Position numbers and translations under genes: made by a program | Shown: positions 1-9,067 of the stretch, piece after piece | How the letters are laid out: the number at the start of each line of letters is the position of its first letter | Numbering within the stretch: the stretch's first letter is position 1 | Notes under the pieces: generated by a model | Database searches by the model: none | What the model was told of the DNA's origin: nothing | What the model saw: only the letters and a program-made list of their open reading frames with translations | Assembly: GCF_001940525.2 (NCBI RefSeq) | Contig: NZ_CP019438.1 | Coordinates: 149,574-213,573, forward strand | DNA: 64,000 nt | Direction: 5' to 3' | Origin: Thioclava nitratireducens | GTDB taxonomy: Bacteria; Pseudomonadota; Alphaproteobacteria; Rhodobacterales; Rhodobacteraceae

Positions 1-2
1 TG

Positions 3-272
3 ATTTCCGGTCTGGTCGGCTTCTTCCTCAATCGCGCCGGGTTCTCCTCTGCGCCGATCATCATGGGGCTCGTGCTGGGGCACCTCGTCGAAAGCTCGCT
101 CGGGCAATCGATGATCCTGTTCGATCAGGACGCGACCGGCTTCCTGACGCGCCCGATCGCGCTGCTGTTCTTCGCGCTCGCGCTTCTGAGCGTGCTGTCG
201 ACGCCGCTGGGGCGGTTCATCTCGGCCAAGCGCCGCGCCAAGGTCGACCGGCTGGCGCACGGGAACGAGTGA
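3..272 (+). CDS. TctA family transporter permease, C-terminal part
   Basis: This is the last 89 codons of a large membrane permease of the tripartite tricarboxylate transporter (TTT) family; the gene begins before the window. The visible part has a family-typical stretch (ATG at position 63, GLVLGHLVESSLGQ), a hydrophobic segment (ALLFFALALLSVLSTPLG) and a short basic tail. TctA forms the transport channel in the inner membrane and works with a TctB membrane subunit and a periplasmic TctC binding protein. The next gene follows after 7 bp on the same strand, so these genes are probably one operon for uptake and breakdown of an organic acid. The substrate cannot be read from this fragment. Confidence 0.85.
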   Translation: MSGLVGFFLNRAGFSSAPIIMGLVLGHLVESSLGQSMILFDQDATGFLTRPIALLFFALALLSVLSTPLGRFISAKRRAKVDRLAHGNE

Positions 273-279
273 GGCGAAT

Positions 280-1332
280 TTGCTGACTGCTCCAAGAATA
301 CCCGACCGCAGCTTTCTGGCGGTGGCGCCCGCGGCTGCGGTCGGCGGCGCCGCGTGGAACCTGTCCCATCTTCCGCTCGGCTGGTTGATGGGGGCTGCTT
401 TGGTCACCGGGGTCGTCGCGATGATGGGCGTCGCGATCACCGTGCCGGCGGGTCTGCACAAGGCCGCGCTGATCGTGATCGGAACCGGGGTCGGGCTGGC
501 GCTTTCACCCGACGTTGCGGTGCAGATCGTGACATGGGCGCCGGTCATGGGCGTGGCGGCGGTTCTGGGGATCGCGATGGCGGCCCTGATGGCGCCGCTG
601 TTGGAGCGGTTCGGCAAGGTGGATCGCGCGACCGCCTATTTCTCGCTGCTGCCCGGCGGTGTCATCGAGATGGCGAATATCGCGGGTCGCTTCGGGGCGG
701 ACCGCACCACCATTGCGGCGCTGCACACGGTGCGCGTGGCCCTTGTCGTGGTCCTGTTGCCGCTGGCGCTGTTTTCGATCTTTGAACATGGCTCGGGCGG
801 TGCGGCCAGCATCGGCGCGGCAAATTCGGGATGGGTGATGATCGCCGCAGCTCTGGCGGTCGGAACCTTCGGCGGCTGGCTGGGCGCGCGCCTTCATTTT
901 CCCGCGGCGTGGCTGCTCGGCGCGGTCATCGCGGTCGGCATCGCGTCGGGCAGCGGCGAGGTCGGTGCCAAGCTGCCGGGCGGATTGCTCGCATTGGCGC
1001 AGATTACCGTCGGCATGACGCTCGGCTCCCGGTTCGACCGTAGACGGCTCGCCACTATCCCTCGCGCCCTCGCCGTCGGCGTCCCAGTGCTGATCACCAT
1101 CATCGTGGTGATGGCGCTTTTCGCGGCGCTCTGCGCGCTCTTCATGCCGGTCGACCTGTCGACCCTGGTGCTGTCCTTCGCGATCGGCGGCATGGCCGAG
1201 ATGGTTCTGACGGCGAAGGCCCTCCACCAAGACGTGGCGCTCGTCGCGGCCTTTCAGGCTGTGCGCGGCATCGCCGCCAATGCTTTGGCCGGTCCGATCT
1301 GGATCTGGCTCACACGAAATCGAACAAAATGA
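280..1332 (+). CDS. AbrB family membrane protein
   Basis: A 350-residue, strongly hydrophobic protein with about ten membrane segments, resembling the AbrB (COG3180) family. These inner-membrane proteins are sometimes annotated as ammonia monooxygenase regulators, but their transport role is not firmly established. Two repeats, each with a Gly-rich helix (VGLALSPDVA near residue 75, ITVGMTLGSRFD near 245), agree with the duplicated AbrB domain. The chosen start is TTG at 280, which follows the tctA stop closely; the preceding GAGGCGAA is a weak ribosome site. The stop overlaps the next reading frame (ATGA at 1329). Its place after tctA suggests a membrane function for the same organic acid pathway. 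Confidence 0.75.
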   Translation: MLTAPRIPDRSFLAVAPAAAVGGAAWNLSHLPLGWLMGAALVTGVVAMMGVAITVPAGLHKAALIVIGTGVGLALSPDVAVQIVTWAPVMGVAAVLGIAMAALMAPLLERFGKVDRATAYFSLLPGGVIEMANIAGRFGADRTTIAALHTVRVALVVVLLPLALFSIFEHGSGGAASIGAANSGWVMIAAALAVGTFGGWLGARLHFPAAWLLGAVIAVGIASGSGEVGAKLPGGLLALAQITVGMTLGSRFDRRRLATIPRALAVGVPVLITIIVVMALFAALCALFMPVDLSTLVLSFAIGGMAEMVLTAKALHQDVALVAAFQAVRGIAANALAGPIWIWLTRNRTK

Positions 1333-1346
1333 ACAGGAGAATGACG

Positions 1347-2771
1347 ATGTCCGTAATGCAGAATGCCTTTGCCGAGATGCCCGAGGGCACGACGATCACC
1401 GAAGAGGCGGCCCGCTTCGTCGAGACCGTGACTTTCGAGGATATCCCCGAAGAGGCCCTCACGATCGGCAAGCGCTGCCTGATAGACGCGCTCGGCCTCT
1501 ATGTCGCGGGCTCGGAAGAGCACTCTGTCCATATTCTCGCGCAAGAGGCCGAATATGTCGGCGGCCGCGAGGAGTCGCGCCTTCTGGGCAGCACTCTGCG
1601 TGTGCCCGCCGCGATGGCGGCGCGCGTTCTGGGCACCGCCGGGCACGCGCATGACTGGGACGACAGTCAGGTCAGCATCGACCCCGCCCATATTTACGGT
1701 CTGCTGACGCACCCGACGATCCCGCCTCTGTCGTCGGCGCTGGTGACGGCGCAATCGCTCGGCGCAGTCTCGGGGCGCGATTTCATGCTCGCTTTCCTGA
1801 CCGGGTTCGAAGTGGAGTGCAAAATCTCGGAATGGATGCTGCCGCGCCATTACATGCAGGGCATGCATTCGAGCGGCACGGTCGGCACCATCGGCGCTTA
1901 TGCCGCCGCCGCGAAGCTGCTGGGCCTCAAGGGCGACGAGCTGCGCTGGGGCTTCGGCATCGCGGCCAGTTTCGCCGCCGGCATCCGCTGCAATTTCGGC
2001 ACGATGACCAAACCGCTCCATGTCGGGCGCGCCTGCGAAAACGGGGTGACGGCCGCGATGCTCGCCAAGCGCGGCTTCACCGCCGATCCGAACGCGTTCG
2101 ACGGGCCTTGGGGGTTCATGGCCGTGCAGGGCGGTGGCGCATCGCCCGAGAAACTGTCGCAAGGTTTCGGCAAGACCTGGACGATCGTGAACCCCGGCGT
2201 GTCGATCAAACCCTATCCCTGCGGCGTGCTGACCCATCCGACGATCGACCTGATGCTCAAGCTGGTTTCCGAGGCCGACGTCCAGCCCGAGGATATCGAC
2301 ACTGTGACCGTTCACGCCGGTAGCAACATCCTGAAACCGATCCGCTACCCGATCGCCCAGAACCACCTGCAGGCGAAGTTCTCGCTGCCTGCGGCGCTGT
2401 CGATGATCGCGCTGGCGCGGCAGGCGGGCAAGGTCGAATTCTCGGACGATTTCGTGGCGAGCGACGCGATGCAGGACATGCAGCGCCGGATGCGCACCGA
2501 GCTGGACCCCGAGATCGAGGCGCAGGGCTTCGACAAGATGCGCTCGCGGATCACGATCCGCCTCAAGGACGGGCGCGAGATCAGCGGCTGGGCCGATGAG
2601 CGCTATCGCGGCGGGCCGGAAAACCCGCTCAGCGATTCCGAGGTGGAAGACAAATTCCGCTCTTGCTGCGCCGGGGTTCTGGAGGCAGATCAGCAGGATG
2701 CGCTGATCGCGCAGGCTTGGGCCGTCCTCGACATGACGGATGCCGGGCAGCTTGCCGACAGCTTGCAATAA
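1347..2771 (+). CDS. MmgE/PrpD family protein
   Basis: A 474-residue protein of the MmgE/PrpD family, which includes 2-methylcitrate dehydratase and cis-aconitate decarboxylase-like enzymes. Family features are the early segment with DALG (CLIDALGLYVAGSEE), HAHDWDD near residue 95, the central HSSGTVGTIGAYAAAAKL and KPYPCGVLTHP. In-frame ATGs lie at 1329, 1341 and 1347; AGGAGA at 1335-1340 is best spaced for 1347. It lies between an AbrB protein and a D-2-hydroxyacid dehydrogenase in one operon, so it probably dehydrates or isomerises a di- or tricarboxylic acid imported by the upstream TTT system. The exact substrate is not inferable: 2-methylcitrate is only one of several possibilities, and prpB/prpC partners are absent here. 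Confidence 0.85.
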   Translation: MSVMQNAFAEMPEGTTITEEAARFVETVTFEDIPEEALTIGKRCLIDALGLYVAGSEEHSVHILAQEAEYVGGREESRLLGSTLRVPAAMAARVLGTAGHAHDWDDSQVSIDPAHIYGLLTHPTIPPLSSALVTAQSLGAVSGRDFMLAFLTGFEVECKISEWMLPRHYMQGMHSSGTVGTIGAYAAAAKLLGLKGDELRWGFGIAASFAAGIRCNFGTMTKPLHVGRACENGVTAAMLAKRGFTADPNAFDGPWGFMAVQGGGASPEKLSQGFGKTWTIVNPGVSIKPYPCGVLTHPTIDLMLKLVSEADVQPEDIDTVTVHAGSNILKPIRYPIAQNHLQAKFSLPAALSMIALARQAGKVEFSDDFVASDAMQDMQRRMRTELDPEIEAQGFDKMRSRITIRLKDGREISGWADERYRGGPENPLSDSEVEDKFRSCCAGVLEADQQDALIAQAWAVLDMTDAGQLADSLQ

Positions 2772-2824
2772 CGCATAGCCTCTGCCGATCCGACATGGGT
2801 CGGCAGGGGATTCCGGAGGGGCGT

Positions 2825-3796
2825 ATGAAAGTTCACATTCTCGACGACTGGTTCGACACGCTGCGCGGCCTGCCCAGCTTCAAGCGGCTGGACGGGCACG
2901 AGGTCACGGTCTGGACCGACCACGAAAGCGATGTGGATCGCTTGGCGGAGCGGCATGCCGATGCGGAGGTGCTGGTGCTGTTTCGCGAGCGCACGCCGAT
3001 CACCGCCGAGCTTCTGGCAAAGTTGCCGAAGGTGCGCCTGATCGCGCAACGCAGCAGCTATCCGCATGTCGACGTCACGGCCTGCACCCGGCATGGCGTG
3101 GTCCTGTGCAGCGATATGGCAGAGGGCAAGCCCTCGGTCGCGGCGGCAGAGCTGACGCTGGCGCTGATGCTTGCCGCCGCGCGCGATCTGCCGCGGCAGA
3201 TGGAGAGCCTGAAAAGCGGCCACTGGCAGGCGGGCGTGGGCCTCAGCCTCACGGGTCGACAGCTCGGACTGATTGGCTATGGCCGGATCGGGCAGCTGGT
3301 CGCAAAATATGGCCGTGCGCTCGACATGAAAGTCTGGTGGTGGGGCTCCGAGCAGGGCCGGGCGAGGGCAGAGGCGGATGGCGAGGTCGTGGCCCCCAGC
3401 CGCGAGGCGTTCTTCGCGCAAAGCGATGTTGTCAGCCTGCATGTCCGGTTGAATGCCCAGACCCGCGGCATGATCACGGCGCAGGATCTGTCCGCGATGC
3501 AGCCACAGAGCATTTTCGTGAACACATCCCGGGCCGGTCTCGTCGCACCCGGTGCGCTCGAAGCGGCGCTCGAGGGAAACAGCCCCGGTCGCATCGCCAT
3601 CGACGTGTTCGACCACGAGCCGTTCCACGATACCGGCTCCGTGCTGCTGACCGATCCGCGGGTCATCGCGACGCCGCATATCGGCTTCGTGACCCAAGAC
3701 GAGCTGGAACATCAATTCGCGGATATCTACGCTCAGGTGAACGCGTTCGACGCAGGCGCGCCGATCAACGTCATAAATCCCGAAGCGGTGAGCTGA
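2825..3796 (+). CDS. D-2-hydroxyacid dehydrogenase
   Basis: A 323-residue NAD(P)-dependent D-isomer-specific 2-hydroxyacid dehydrogenase, probably cytosolic, interconverting a 2-hydroxy acid and its 2-keto acid. The Rossmann motif GYGRIGQLVAKYG lies near residue 150. The catalytic Arg is in VNTSRAGLVAPGAL, and the His of the Glu/His pair is in the C-terminal ATPHIGF. The start is an ATG 6 bp after a good GGAGGGG ribosome site, 53 bp after the mmgE/prpD stop, so it is likely the last gene of the organic acid operon. The glycine-rich motif is GYGRIG instead of the common GLGRIG; this is within family variation. Confidence 0.9.
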   Translation: MKVHILDDWFDTLRGLPSFKRLDGHEVTVWTDHESDVDRLAERHADAEVLVLFRERTPITAELLAKLPKVRLIAQRSSYPHVDVTACTRHGVVLCSDMAEGKPSVAAAELTLALMLAAARDLPRQMESLKSGHWQAGVGLSLTGRQLGLIGYGRIGQLVAKYGRALDMKVWWWGSEQGRARAEADGEVVAPSREAFFAQSDVVSLHVRLNAQTRGMITAQDLSAMQPQSIFVNTSRAGLVAPGALEAALEGNSPGRIAIDVFDHEPFHDTGSVLLTDPRVIATPHIGFVTQDELEHQFADIYAQVNAFDAGAPINVINPEAVS

Positions 3797-4028
3797 AAGC
3801 CGTCCCGAGATGGGTCGGAGGGGTGTGGGGCCGCCGCGGCAATTTAGCCGGCGACGAGACAGAGAGCGAATATGTCTGAGTAAAGCAAAAACGCCGGTAA
3901 TAAATATTATGTAGCATTTATTGCTGTACGTGCAATTACCTCAAAATCAGCAAAGAAGGCGTCCACGATACACGGGGCTATTCAGTCATCAGCCGGCGCG
4001 TGACTGAATGATCTCGCGCTTTTCGTTT

Positions 4029-4230
4029 CTAGGCGGCATCGAGATCAGCCGCGGCCTGGCAAAGGGTCGCGTGGGCCGTAATGAACCCGTCCGCAATGAC
4101 GCGCAGCACCGGGTCTGTTTCGCCCGCCGCGGCGAGCTGATCGCGGAACGCCTGGCGCTGCCGCCCTTGACTGATCCCGGTCATGCGGATGCCAAAGGTT
4201 TTCAGGACGCCGCGAATGTGTCCCTCCAGG
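4029..4230 (-). pseudogene. IS110 family transposase remnant
   Basis: About 67 codons on the minus strand resembling the middle of an IS110/IS1111-type transposase (HIRGVLKTFGIRMTG, followed by RQAFRDQLAAAGETDP). The upstream end is cut exactly at the inverted repeat of the IS6 element starting at 4231, and the DEDD catalytic domain is missing. It is a relic and not expected to be functional. Confidence 0.65.
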
Positions 4231-5039
4231 GGCATTGCCAACTTAGTTATTGGTCGACGAGTTCGGCCGGAAGGGCGAATGTCAGGCGGTCATCTCGAGG
4301 GCGTAGTGGCGCCACAGGTCATGGGCATCGGACCTGACATGGCGATAGGAGTTGGCGGAAAGTTGATAGCGGCGGGGGCGGAAGAGAGTGTTGATCTGGT
4401 CGTGGGCGGCGAGGAACCTCTGCGCTTGCCTGTGCGACTTGAACCTGCCCATGAGTTTCTCACGCTTGCGGGTCGGGCGGTGCGATCCTTCGATGCGGTT
4501 GTTCAAGCCTTTGTGCGCTCGGTGATCTGCCCCCGGCGCCAGCTCGCGGATCGGCCTGACATAACTGCGAAGCTTGTCGGTGACGATGACCCTCGGCGCG
4601 CCGAACCGGCCGACTAACCGTTTGAGAAAACGCCTTGCAGCCTTGGCGTTCCGTCGTGGCTGGACCAGAATATCAAGCACGTCTCCATTCCCGTCGACGG
4701 CGCGCCACAACCAGTGTTTCTTGCCGCGGATCGCTATGACAACTTCATCGAGATGCCACTTGTCGCTGGCGCCTGGCCTGTCGCGCTTGATGCAGGTGGC
4801 GAAGTGGCAGCCAAATCGGTTGACCCATTTTCGGACCGTTTCCCGGCTGACGATCACGCCGCGCTCCGCCAACAGGTCCTCGACATCCGCAGTGCTGAGC
4901 GCGAACCGTTGGTACGCCCAGACCGCGTAGGCAACGATTTCACGGGGAAAGCGGTAGCCTTTCAGGCGCGGCATCTCGGACGGTATCTTCATCCCACACG
5001 CCTATCCAACAGAACCATCCCGAACAAGTTGGCGATGCC
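4231..5039. mobile_element. IS6 family element, type A copy 1 (809 bp)
   Basis: The ends read GGCATTGCCAACTTAGTT inward from the left and GGCATCGCCAACTTGTTC inward from the right, typical IS6-type inverted repeats. One transposase gene fills the element. The flanks (CCTCCAGG and GCTCGCTT) are not an 8-bp duplication, and an IS110 remnant lies on the left and an IS66 remnant on the right. The element therefore marks a deletion or recombination junction and not a simple insertion. A close relative lies at 53602-54411. Confidence 0.9.
4282..4992 (-). CDS. IS6 family transposase (type A copy 1)
   Basis: A 236-residue DDE transposase of the IS6/IS26 family that moves its element by replicative transposition. 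The helix-turn-helix region (VEDLLAERGVIVSRETV) is N-terminal. The catalytic residues lie in KWHLDEVVIAI (D), RVIVTDKLRSY (D) and NNRIEGSHR (E), with the Lys/Arg-rich tail usual for the family. The gene is full length with no disruption, so it may be active. It differs clearly from the 226-residue type B transposases at 33.6, 35.1 and 46.6 kb. Confidence 0.95.
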   Translation of the reverse strand: MKIPSEMPRLKGYRFPREIVAYAVWAYQRFALSTADVEDLLAERGVIVSRETVRKWVNRFGCHFATCIKRDRPGASDKWHLDEVVIAIRGKKHWLWRAVDGNGDVLDILVQPRRNAKAARRFLKRLVGRFGAPRVIVTDKLRSYVRPIRELAPGADHRAHKGLNNRIEGSHRPTRKREKLMGRFKSHRQAQRFLAAHDQINTLFRPRRYQLSANSYRHVRSDAHDLWRHYALEMTA

Positions 5040-5349
5040 GCTCGCTTACATCCACCGGCACTGGGACGGGCGCCAGACCTTCCTGCACGATGGGCGGGTG
5101 GAGATCGACTCCAACAGCGTGGAGAACCTGATCCGGCCCATCGCTCTGAATAGGAAGAACGCATTGTTCGCCGGACATGACGACGGCGAGCGCGCTTGGG
5201 GACGCATCGCATCGCTCATCGAGACCGAAAAGATCAACGGCGTCGAACCCTTCGCCTATCTCAAGGCCACCCTCGAGGCCATCGCCGTCGGCCATCCGCA
5301 AGGCCGCATCGACGAACTTCTCCCGTGGACCTTCAAGCCGTCAAGCTGA
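5040..5349 (+). pseudogene. IS66 family TnpC, C-terminal remnant
   Basis: About 103 codons of the C-terminus of an IS66-type transposase. Recognisable parts are GRVEIDSNSVENLIRPIAL, LFAGHDDGERAW and the end RIDELLPWTFKPS, which match the same region of the complete tnpC at 58404-59999 ([21 protein letters not shown]) without being a close copy. It is cut at its 5' side by the IS6 end at 5039. The downstream CCTGGGGTGGGATGCAGCCG near 5350 is probably the right end of this IS66 element. Bases 5380-5579 hold nothing recognisable. Confidence 0.75.
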
Positions 5350-5579
5350 ACCTGGGGTGGGATGCAGCCGGCGCTTACCGAATGCAAGCCTTCGGGCAAG
5401 GCCATCTCCCGCTGATGGAAGCCACTTCCGTGAGATAATGGCGAGCCACTTGACGAACGTGATGCGCCAGCAAGGAGGAGATAGCCGTCTCCCAATTCTT
5501 GGCGCACTTGCTGGTATGACACGCTCTATCCGCCGCAACGCGACAGATTGGCATTACGACGGAGAACGACGCCGCCGCC

Positions 5580-6520
5580 TCAGGAGCGCGCGCGAAATTC
5601 CTTTTCGTCAGGCCCGTCCTGCACCCTTTCGCGATGGAAGACATAGATTCCGGATGCCAGGATGATCCCGGTGCCGAGGAACGTGAGCGCGTCGGGAATG
5701 TCGCCGAACACCAGAAACCCGAGGACTGTCGCACCAACGATCTCGAGATACTGGAACGGGGCCAGCAGGCTCGCCTCGACGCGAGAGAACGCAAAAGTGA
5801 TCATCAGGAACGTCACTGTCGACAGCGCCCCGGCGGCGAGCACCGCATAGCCCGTCCAACCGGGCAAGAGAGGCAGGTCCGGAGCGAGCCCGCTGAGTTG
5901 GCGGAGTATCTCGATAAACAGCAGGAGGCCCGCGGCGCAGAGCGAGGCGCCCAATTGGAAGCTCAGGGGGGATTGCCCGCCACGCGCCTTGCGAAGGACG
6001 ATCATGTTGAGCGCATAGCACAGGGCGGCCAGCAGCGGCAGCAACGCCACCGGACCGAACACGGCAAAGTTCGGCCGGATCACGATCAGCGCGCCGACGA
6101 GCCCGACCCCGACGGCAGCGAAGCGACGCGGGCCCGGAACCTCCCAAGGAACGGCCCGGCAAGCAAGGTGAGAAGCAGCGGCTCGACGAAGAAGATCGCG
6201 ATCGCCGTGGCGATGGGCATGACCTCGAAAGCGGTGATGAGCGAATAGAGCACGGTCACGATTAGCCCGGCCGAGATGAGGGACGCCCCCGAGAGGATCG
6301 GACCCGCGAGGTGACGACGCATGACCCACGCAACCGGCAGGAAGAACGCGGCCTGTGCCAATGAGCGCAGCAAGGTGACCTCGAAAGGCGCAATGACCGT
6401 GGTGAGTGATTTCGAGATCGCGTCCCCCACCGGCAGGAGCGCCATTGCGAGCGCCATCGACGCCATTCCGATACGCTTGTGCTCGAAGGTGGCGGTGCTG
6501 GGAGTTGCGGATAATGCCAT
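5580..6520 (-). pseudogene. EamA/DMT family transporter, frameshifted
   Basis: A drug/metabolite transporter of the EamA type (ten membrane segments, two EamA repeats) split over two frames. The N-terminal half starts at 6520 behind GAGGAGG and reads to LLAGPFLGRF; the second half continues in another frame from GPRRFAAVGVGLVGALIVI to the stop at 5580. The frame is lost near 6140 in a short G run (TTGGGAGG). One more G would restore LGEVPGPRRF, so this is a one-base deletion or a sequencing error. The rest of both halves is intact. If functional, it would export or import a small metabolite of the neighbouring catabolic genes. Confidence 0.8.
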
Positions 6521-7030
6521 GATGCCTCCTCGGCGCCGTCCGAGGTATCGGTAGGCGCGCGCGACAGGTCCGGGCGTTCAGGACAAAAACGGGATCGGGG
6601 CGAGACGCCATCTCGCCCTCCGATCGTTGGTATTGCCGGGGCCTTGCCCGGTCAACCTTTTCCGGCGTGGAGATGCATCTCCGGGGGCTGGCTTACCCTT
6701 AGGGATGGCATAACTCGACGTAGCGGAAGCAATCGGAGACGTTCGCACGCAAAGCACCGAAGTTCATAAAGAGTACGCCGAAGCCGACAAAACCGACGTG
6801 AGCTTTTGGAAGCGCGACCTTCATCGATTTTCATCTCGCGGTTCCGCGCGAGATGACCGTCTTCGACGCCCCACGAAAACAGAGATCGGATCGAGGGTAG
6901 CTTACGGAACGTGCTGTCTGGCGCAATGATCAATAATTGATACAGACGAAAAGATGCAGCACGTAGCTTCCTTCGGTGGGGCGGTTCTCGGCATGCCTAA
7001 CGTTAGGGCGCAGCTCAATCGGCTGGGTCT
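6521..7030. other. Intergenic region with no recognised gene
   Basis: About 510 bp between the EamA start and the GntR stop. Reading frames here have no recognisable motif. A small GC-rich inverted repeat (CCGGGGCC...GCCCGG) lies near 6635. Part of the right side probably serves as the 3' end of the GntR transcript. Confidence 0.5.
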
Positions 7031-7717
7031 CTACGGATCGGCCTCTCGCATCGCGCTACTGACAACTTCGAGATGATGGGCCATGGCCCGATGCGCCGCG
7101 CGGGGATCCCTGTCCGCGATCGCCGCAACCACCTTTTCGTGGTGACCACAATGAACAAGGGTGAACTCTTCGACTCCGACGCGTCGGTAGGTTCGATCCC
7201 ATTCCCTTTGCCAGACTGCGCGGCAACGTGTGCCTGAAAAATGTCGTAGGAGCGCAATCAGAACCGGGTTTCGCGCCACCCGGGCAACGGTCTGGTGGAA
7301 GGCATCATCTGCCCGTTCACATTCGGCGCGGTTGCGCGCCGCTTTCCCTTCAGCAACACACCGGCGAAGATGAGCAATGTCCTCTGACTCCCGTCGCATC
7401 GCCGCTGCCGCCGCGACCTGCGGTTCGAGCAGTCTGCGCGCGTCCATCAGATCCACAGGCGTAGTCGCTTCCAGCAGAAGGGTATCCTTTACCGGTCGCC
7501 CCAGCGGCGCCCGGCCCCGAAATTTCCCCTGTCCGACATGCCGCCAGACCTCACCTTCCGCCTCGAACGCGCCGAGTGCAGCGCGCAACGTTTCGCGGCT
7601 ACATCCGACAAGGTCCTTTAGCACCCGCTCAGGCGGAAGCCGGTCTCCTGGTGCGGGCGCGCGTTCCTCTATTATGCGCCATAGCCGTCCCCGTGCCGCT
7701 ATTTTATCAGTTCGCAT
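7031..7717 (-). CDS. GntR family regulator, FadR/FCD type
   Basis: A 228-residue transcription factor. The N-terminal winged helix contains PAPGDRLPPERVLKDLVGCS, the usual GntR pattern in a variant form, followed by an all-helical FCD ligand domain with DDAFHQTVARVARNP and HCGHHEKVVAAIADRDP, whose conserved Asp and His residues commonly bind a metal and a carboxylate ligand. It is the downstream partner of the TauE/SafE gene on the same strand (143 bp apart) and near the Rieske oxygenase block. It may respond to an organic acid formed in that catabolism; the target and ligand are not known. Confidence 0.85.
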   Translation of the reverse strand: MRTDKIAARGRLWRIIEERAPAPGDRLPPERVLKDLVGCSRETLRAALGAFEAEGEVWRHVGQGKFRGRAPLGRPVKDTLLLEATTPVDLMDARRLLEPQVAAAAAMRRESEDIAHLRRCVAEGKAARNRAECERADDAFHQTVARVARNPVLIALLRHFSGTRCRAVWQREWDRTYRRVGVEEFTLVHCGHHEKVVAAIADRDPRAAHRAMAHHLEVVSSAMREADP

Positions 7718-7859
7718 ACCGCCCTTCCCTTGATCGCATTGATGTTCGGACCGAACACCACGGAAAGCAAGTCCGGGCGGCCAGCGTTTTCCGGATCTCG
7801 GGCGGACGCCGAATTGCCGGTGAAACGACGGTCCGCGCCCGCCCTGACGGGCGTGCCGG

Positions 7860-8606
7860 TCAGATGACGAAAAAGACCAGCGTCAACACCGCACCGATCG
7901 CTACAATCAGCCCACGAAGATACTCGGTATGCCGGATTCTGCGCGCCTGATGCGCCCCAATATAGCCGCCCAATGTGGTCGAGACGGCCAACACGGCAGC
8001 GGAGTCCCAAGCGATCAGGCCAGCGCTCGCGTAAGCTGTGACGGAAACCAGCGAGAGAACGGCGGACAGAAGATTCTTTAGACCGTTCATGCCGTGGAGA
8101 TTGCGAAAGCCGATGAGACTGAACATCGCGAGAAGCATAATTCCTACCCCGCCGTTGAAGTAGCCGCCATAGCCGGAAACGAGAAAGATCGCGACAGCCG
8201 AAAGCACCGGTCCTACCTTCACGCCGCGGGCCTGCACCATCGCCACGAGACGAGGCCCTGCAGCGAAGAGCAATGTCGCGGCGAAGATGAGCCACGGCAC
8301 GATGCCGACAAAAGCTTCTCCGGAGGTAATCAGCAACAGACCGGCCCCTGTAAGTCCGCGAAGAGCCGCAGTTCCTACCACGCCTGCGAGGCCAAGACTT
8401 CCCTCGGCACGAATGTCGTTCCGGAACGCCCAGGTACTTCCAATATATCCCGGCAGCGCTGTCAGCGTCGCAGTGGCATTTGCCATCACGGGCGGGACAC
8501 CTAGCCAGACCAAAGCTGGAAAGCTGAGAAGCGTGCCGCCACCCGCGATCGCATTAACCATTCCGGCCATGAGACCTGCTAAGACAAGTAAAACGATGGA
8601 GAGCAT
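7860..8606 (-). CDS. TauE/SafE (TSUP) family anion transporter
   Basis: A 248-residue inner-membrane protein with seven to eight predicted helices. The N-terminal signature AGLMAGMVNAIAGGGTLLSFP is the classic glycine-rich start of the TSUP family, and a related motif recurs in the second half (VSGYGGYFNGGVGIMLLA). Members move sulfite, sulfonates or organic anions. It lies between GntR and the Rieske oxygenase, all on one strand, so it may export or import a charged intermediate of that block. No sulfur-metabolism gene is adjacent, so the substrate is open. Confidence 0.9.
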   Translation of the reverse strand: MLSIVLLVLAGLMAGMVNAIAGGGTLLSFPALVWLGVPPVMANATATLTALPGYIGSTWAFRNDIRAEGSLGLAGVVGTAALRGLTGAGLLLITSGEAFVGIVPWLIFAATLLFAAGPRLVAMVQARGVKVGPVLSAVAIFLVSGYGGYFNGGVGIMLLAMFSLIGFRNLHGMNGLKNLLSAVLSLVSVTAYASAGLIAWDSAAVLAVSTTLGGYIGAHQARRIRHTEYLRGLIVAIGAVLTLVFFVI

Positions 8607-8801
8607 GAAACGATCCTTGAAGTGATGGACCTACTACATACACCTCGTGGGATTTGGTCTGCGAATTGGTCTGCTTCGCTAACCCGTCTCGCTGCTCGGC
8701 GTCTGTTCAGAGCGTCGTAAACCTCGCTCACGAACACACCTTCTTGCCTACGACTATCCCCGCTGCGCTGTGCGCGAGAAAGGTTAAGACCTCATTCTTA
8801 C

Positions 8802-9065
8802 TTGATAAAATCAAGAGACATAGATCTGCCGGTCGAAATGCTTTCGAACTCGGTCTTGGGCGACGACACCATCTCAACTGTGCCCGAGCCGTACTTCCGC
8901 GAGAACGCTCCGGGAACGCCGAAGGACGCCTTGACCATGCAGAAGAATTTCGAGGGTGACGAACCCGGCTGTAATCAGGGTCCCATCTACGATTACAAGG
9001 GCGACCTGCACACCGGAGTCTATGAATTAGTGCCGGGCGTTCTTCACGGGAGCCGGCACTGTCCA
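8802..9065 (+). CDS. Unrecognised reading frame opposite the catabolic block
   Basis: A plus-strand frame from an ATG at 8802 that runs convergently into the 3' end of the Rieske oxygenase gene (formally open to 9113). Its codons show the strong third-position GC preference of genuine genes in this window, and it contains acidic, aromatic-rich segments such as TVPEPYFRENAPGTPKDAL and GPIYDYKGDLHTGVYEL. There is no clear ribosome site and I do not recognise the family. It may be the surviving internal part of a damaged gene. The rest of the 8607-9067 gap holds nothing else I can support. Confidence 0.3.
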
Positions 9066-9067
9066 CG

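Noticed and set aside
505..1230. A 241-codon minus-strand frame
   Set aside because: Shadow of the AbrB-type membrane protein; composition dominated by Arg, Asp, His and Gln.
1254..2768. A 504-codon minus-strand frame
   Set aside because: Antisense shadow of the MmgE/PrpD gene; no motif, no ribosome site.
6652..6933. A 93-codon minus-strand frame between EamA and GntR
   Set aside because: No ribosome site, no motif, high Arg and Ser content without structural pattern.
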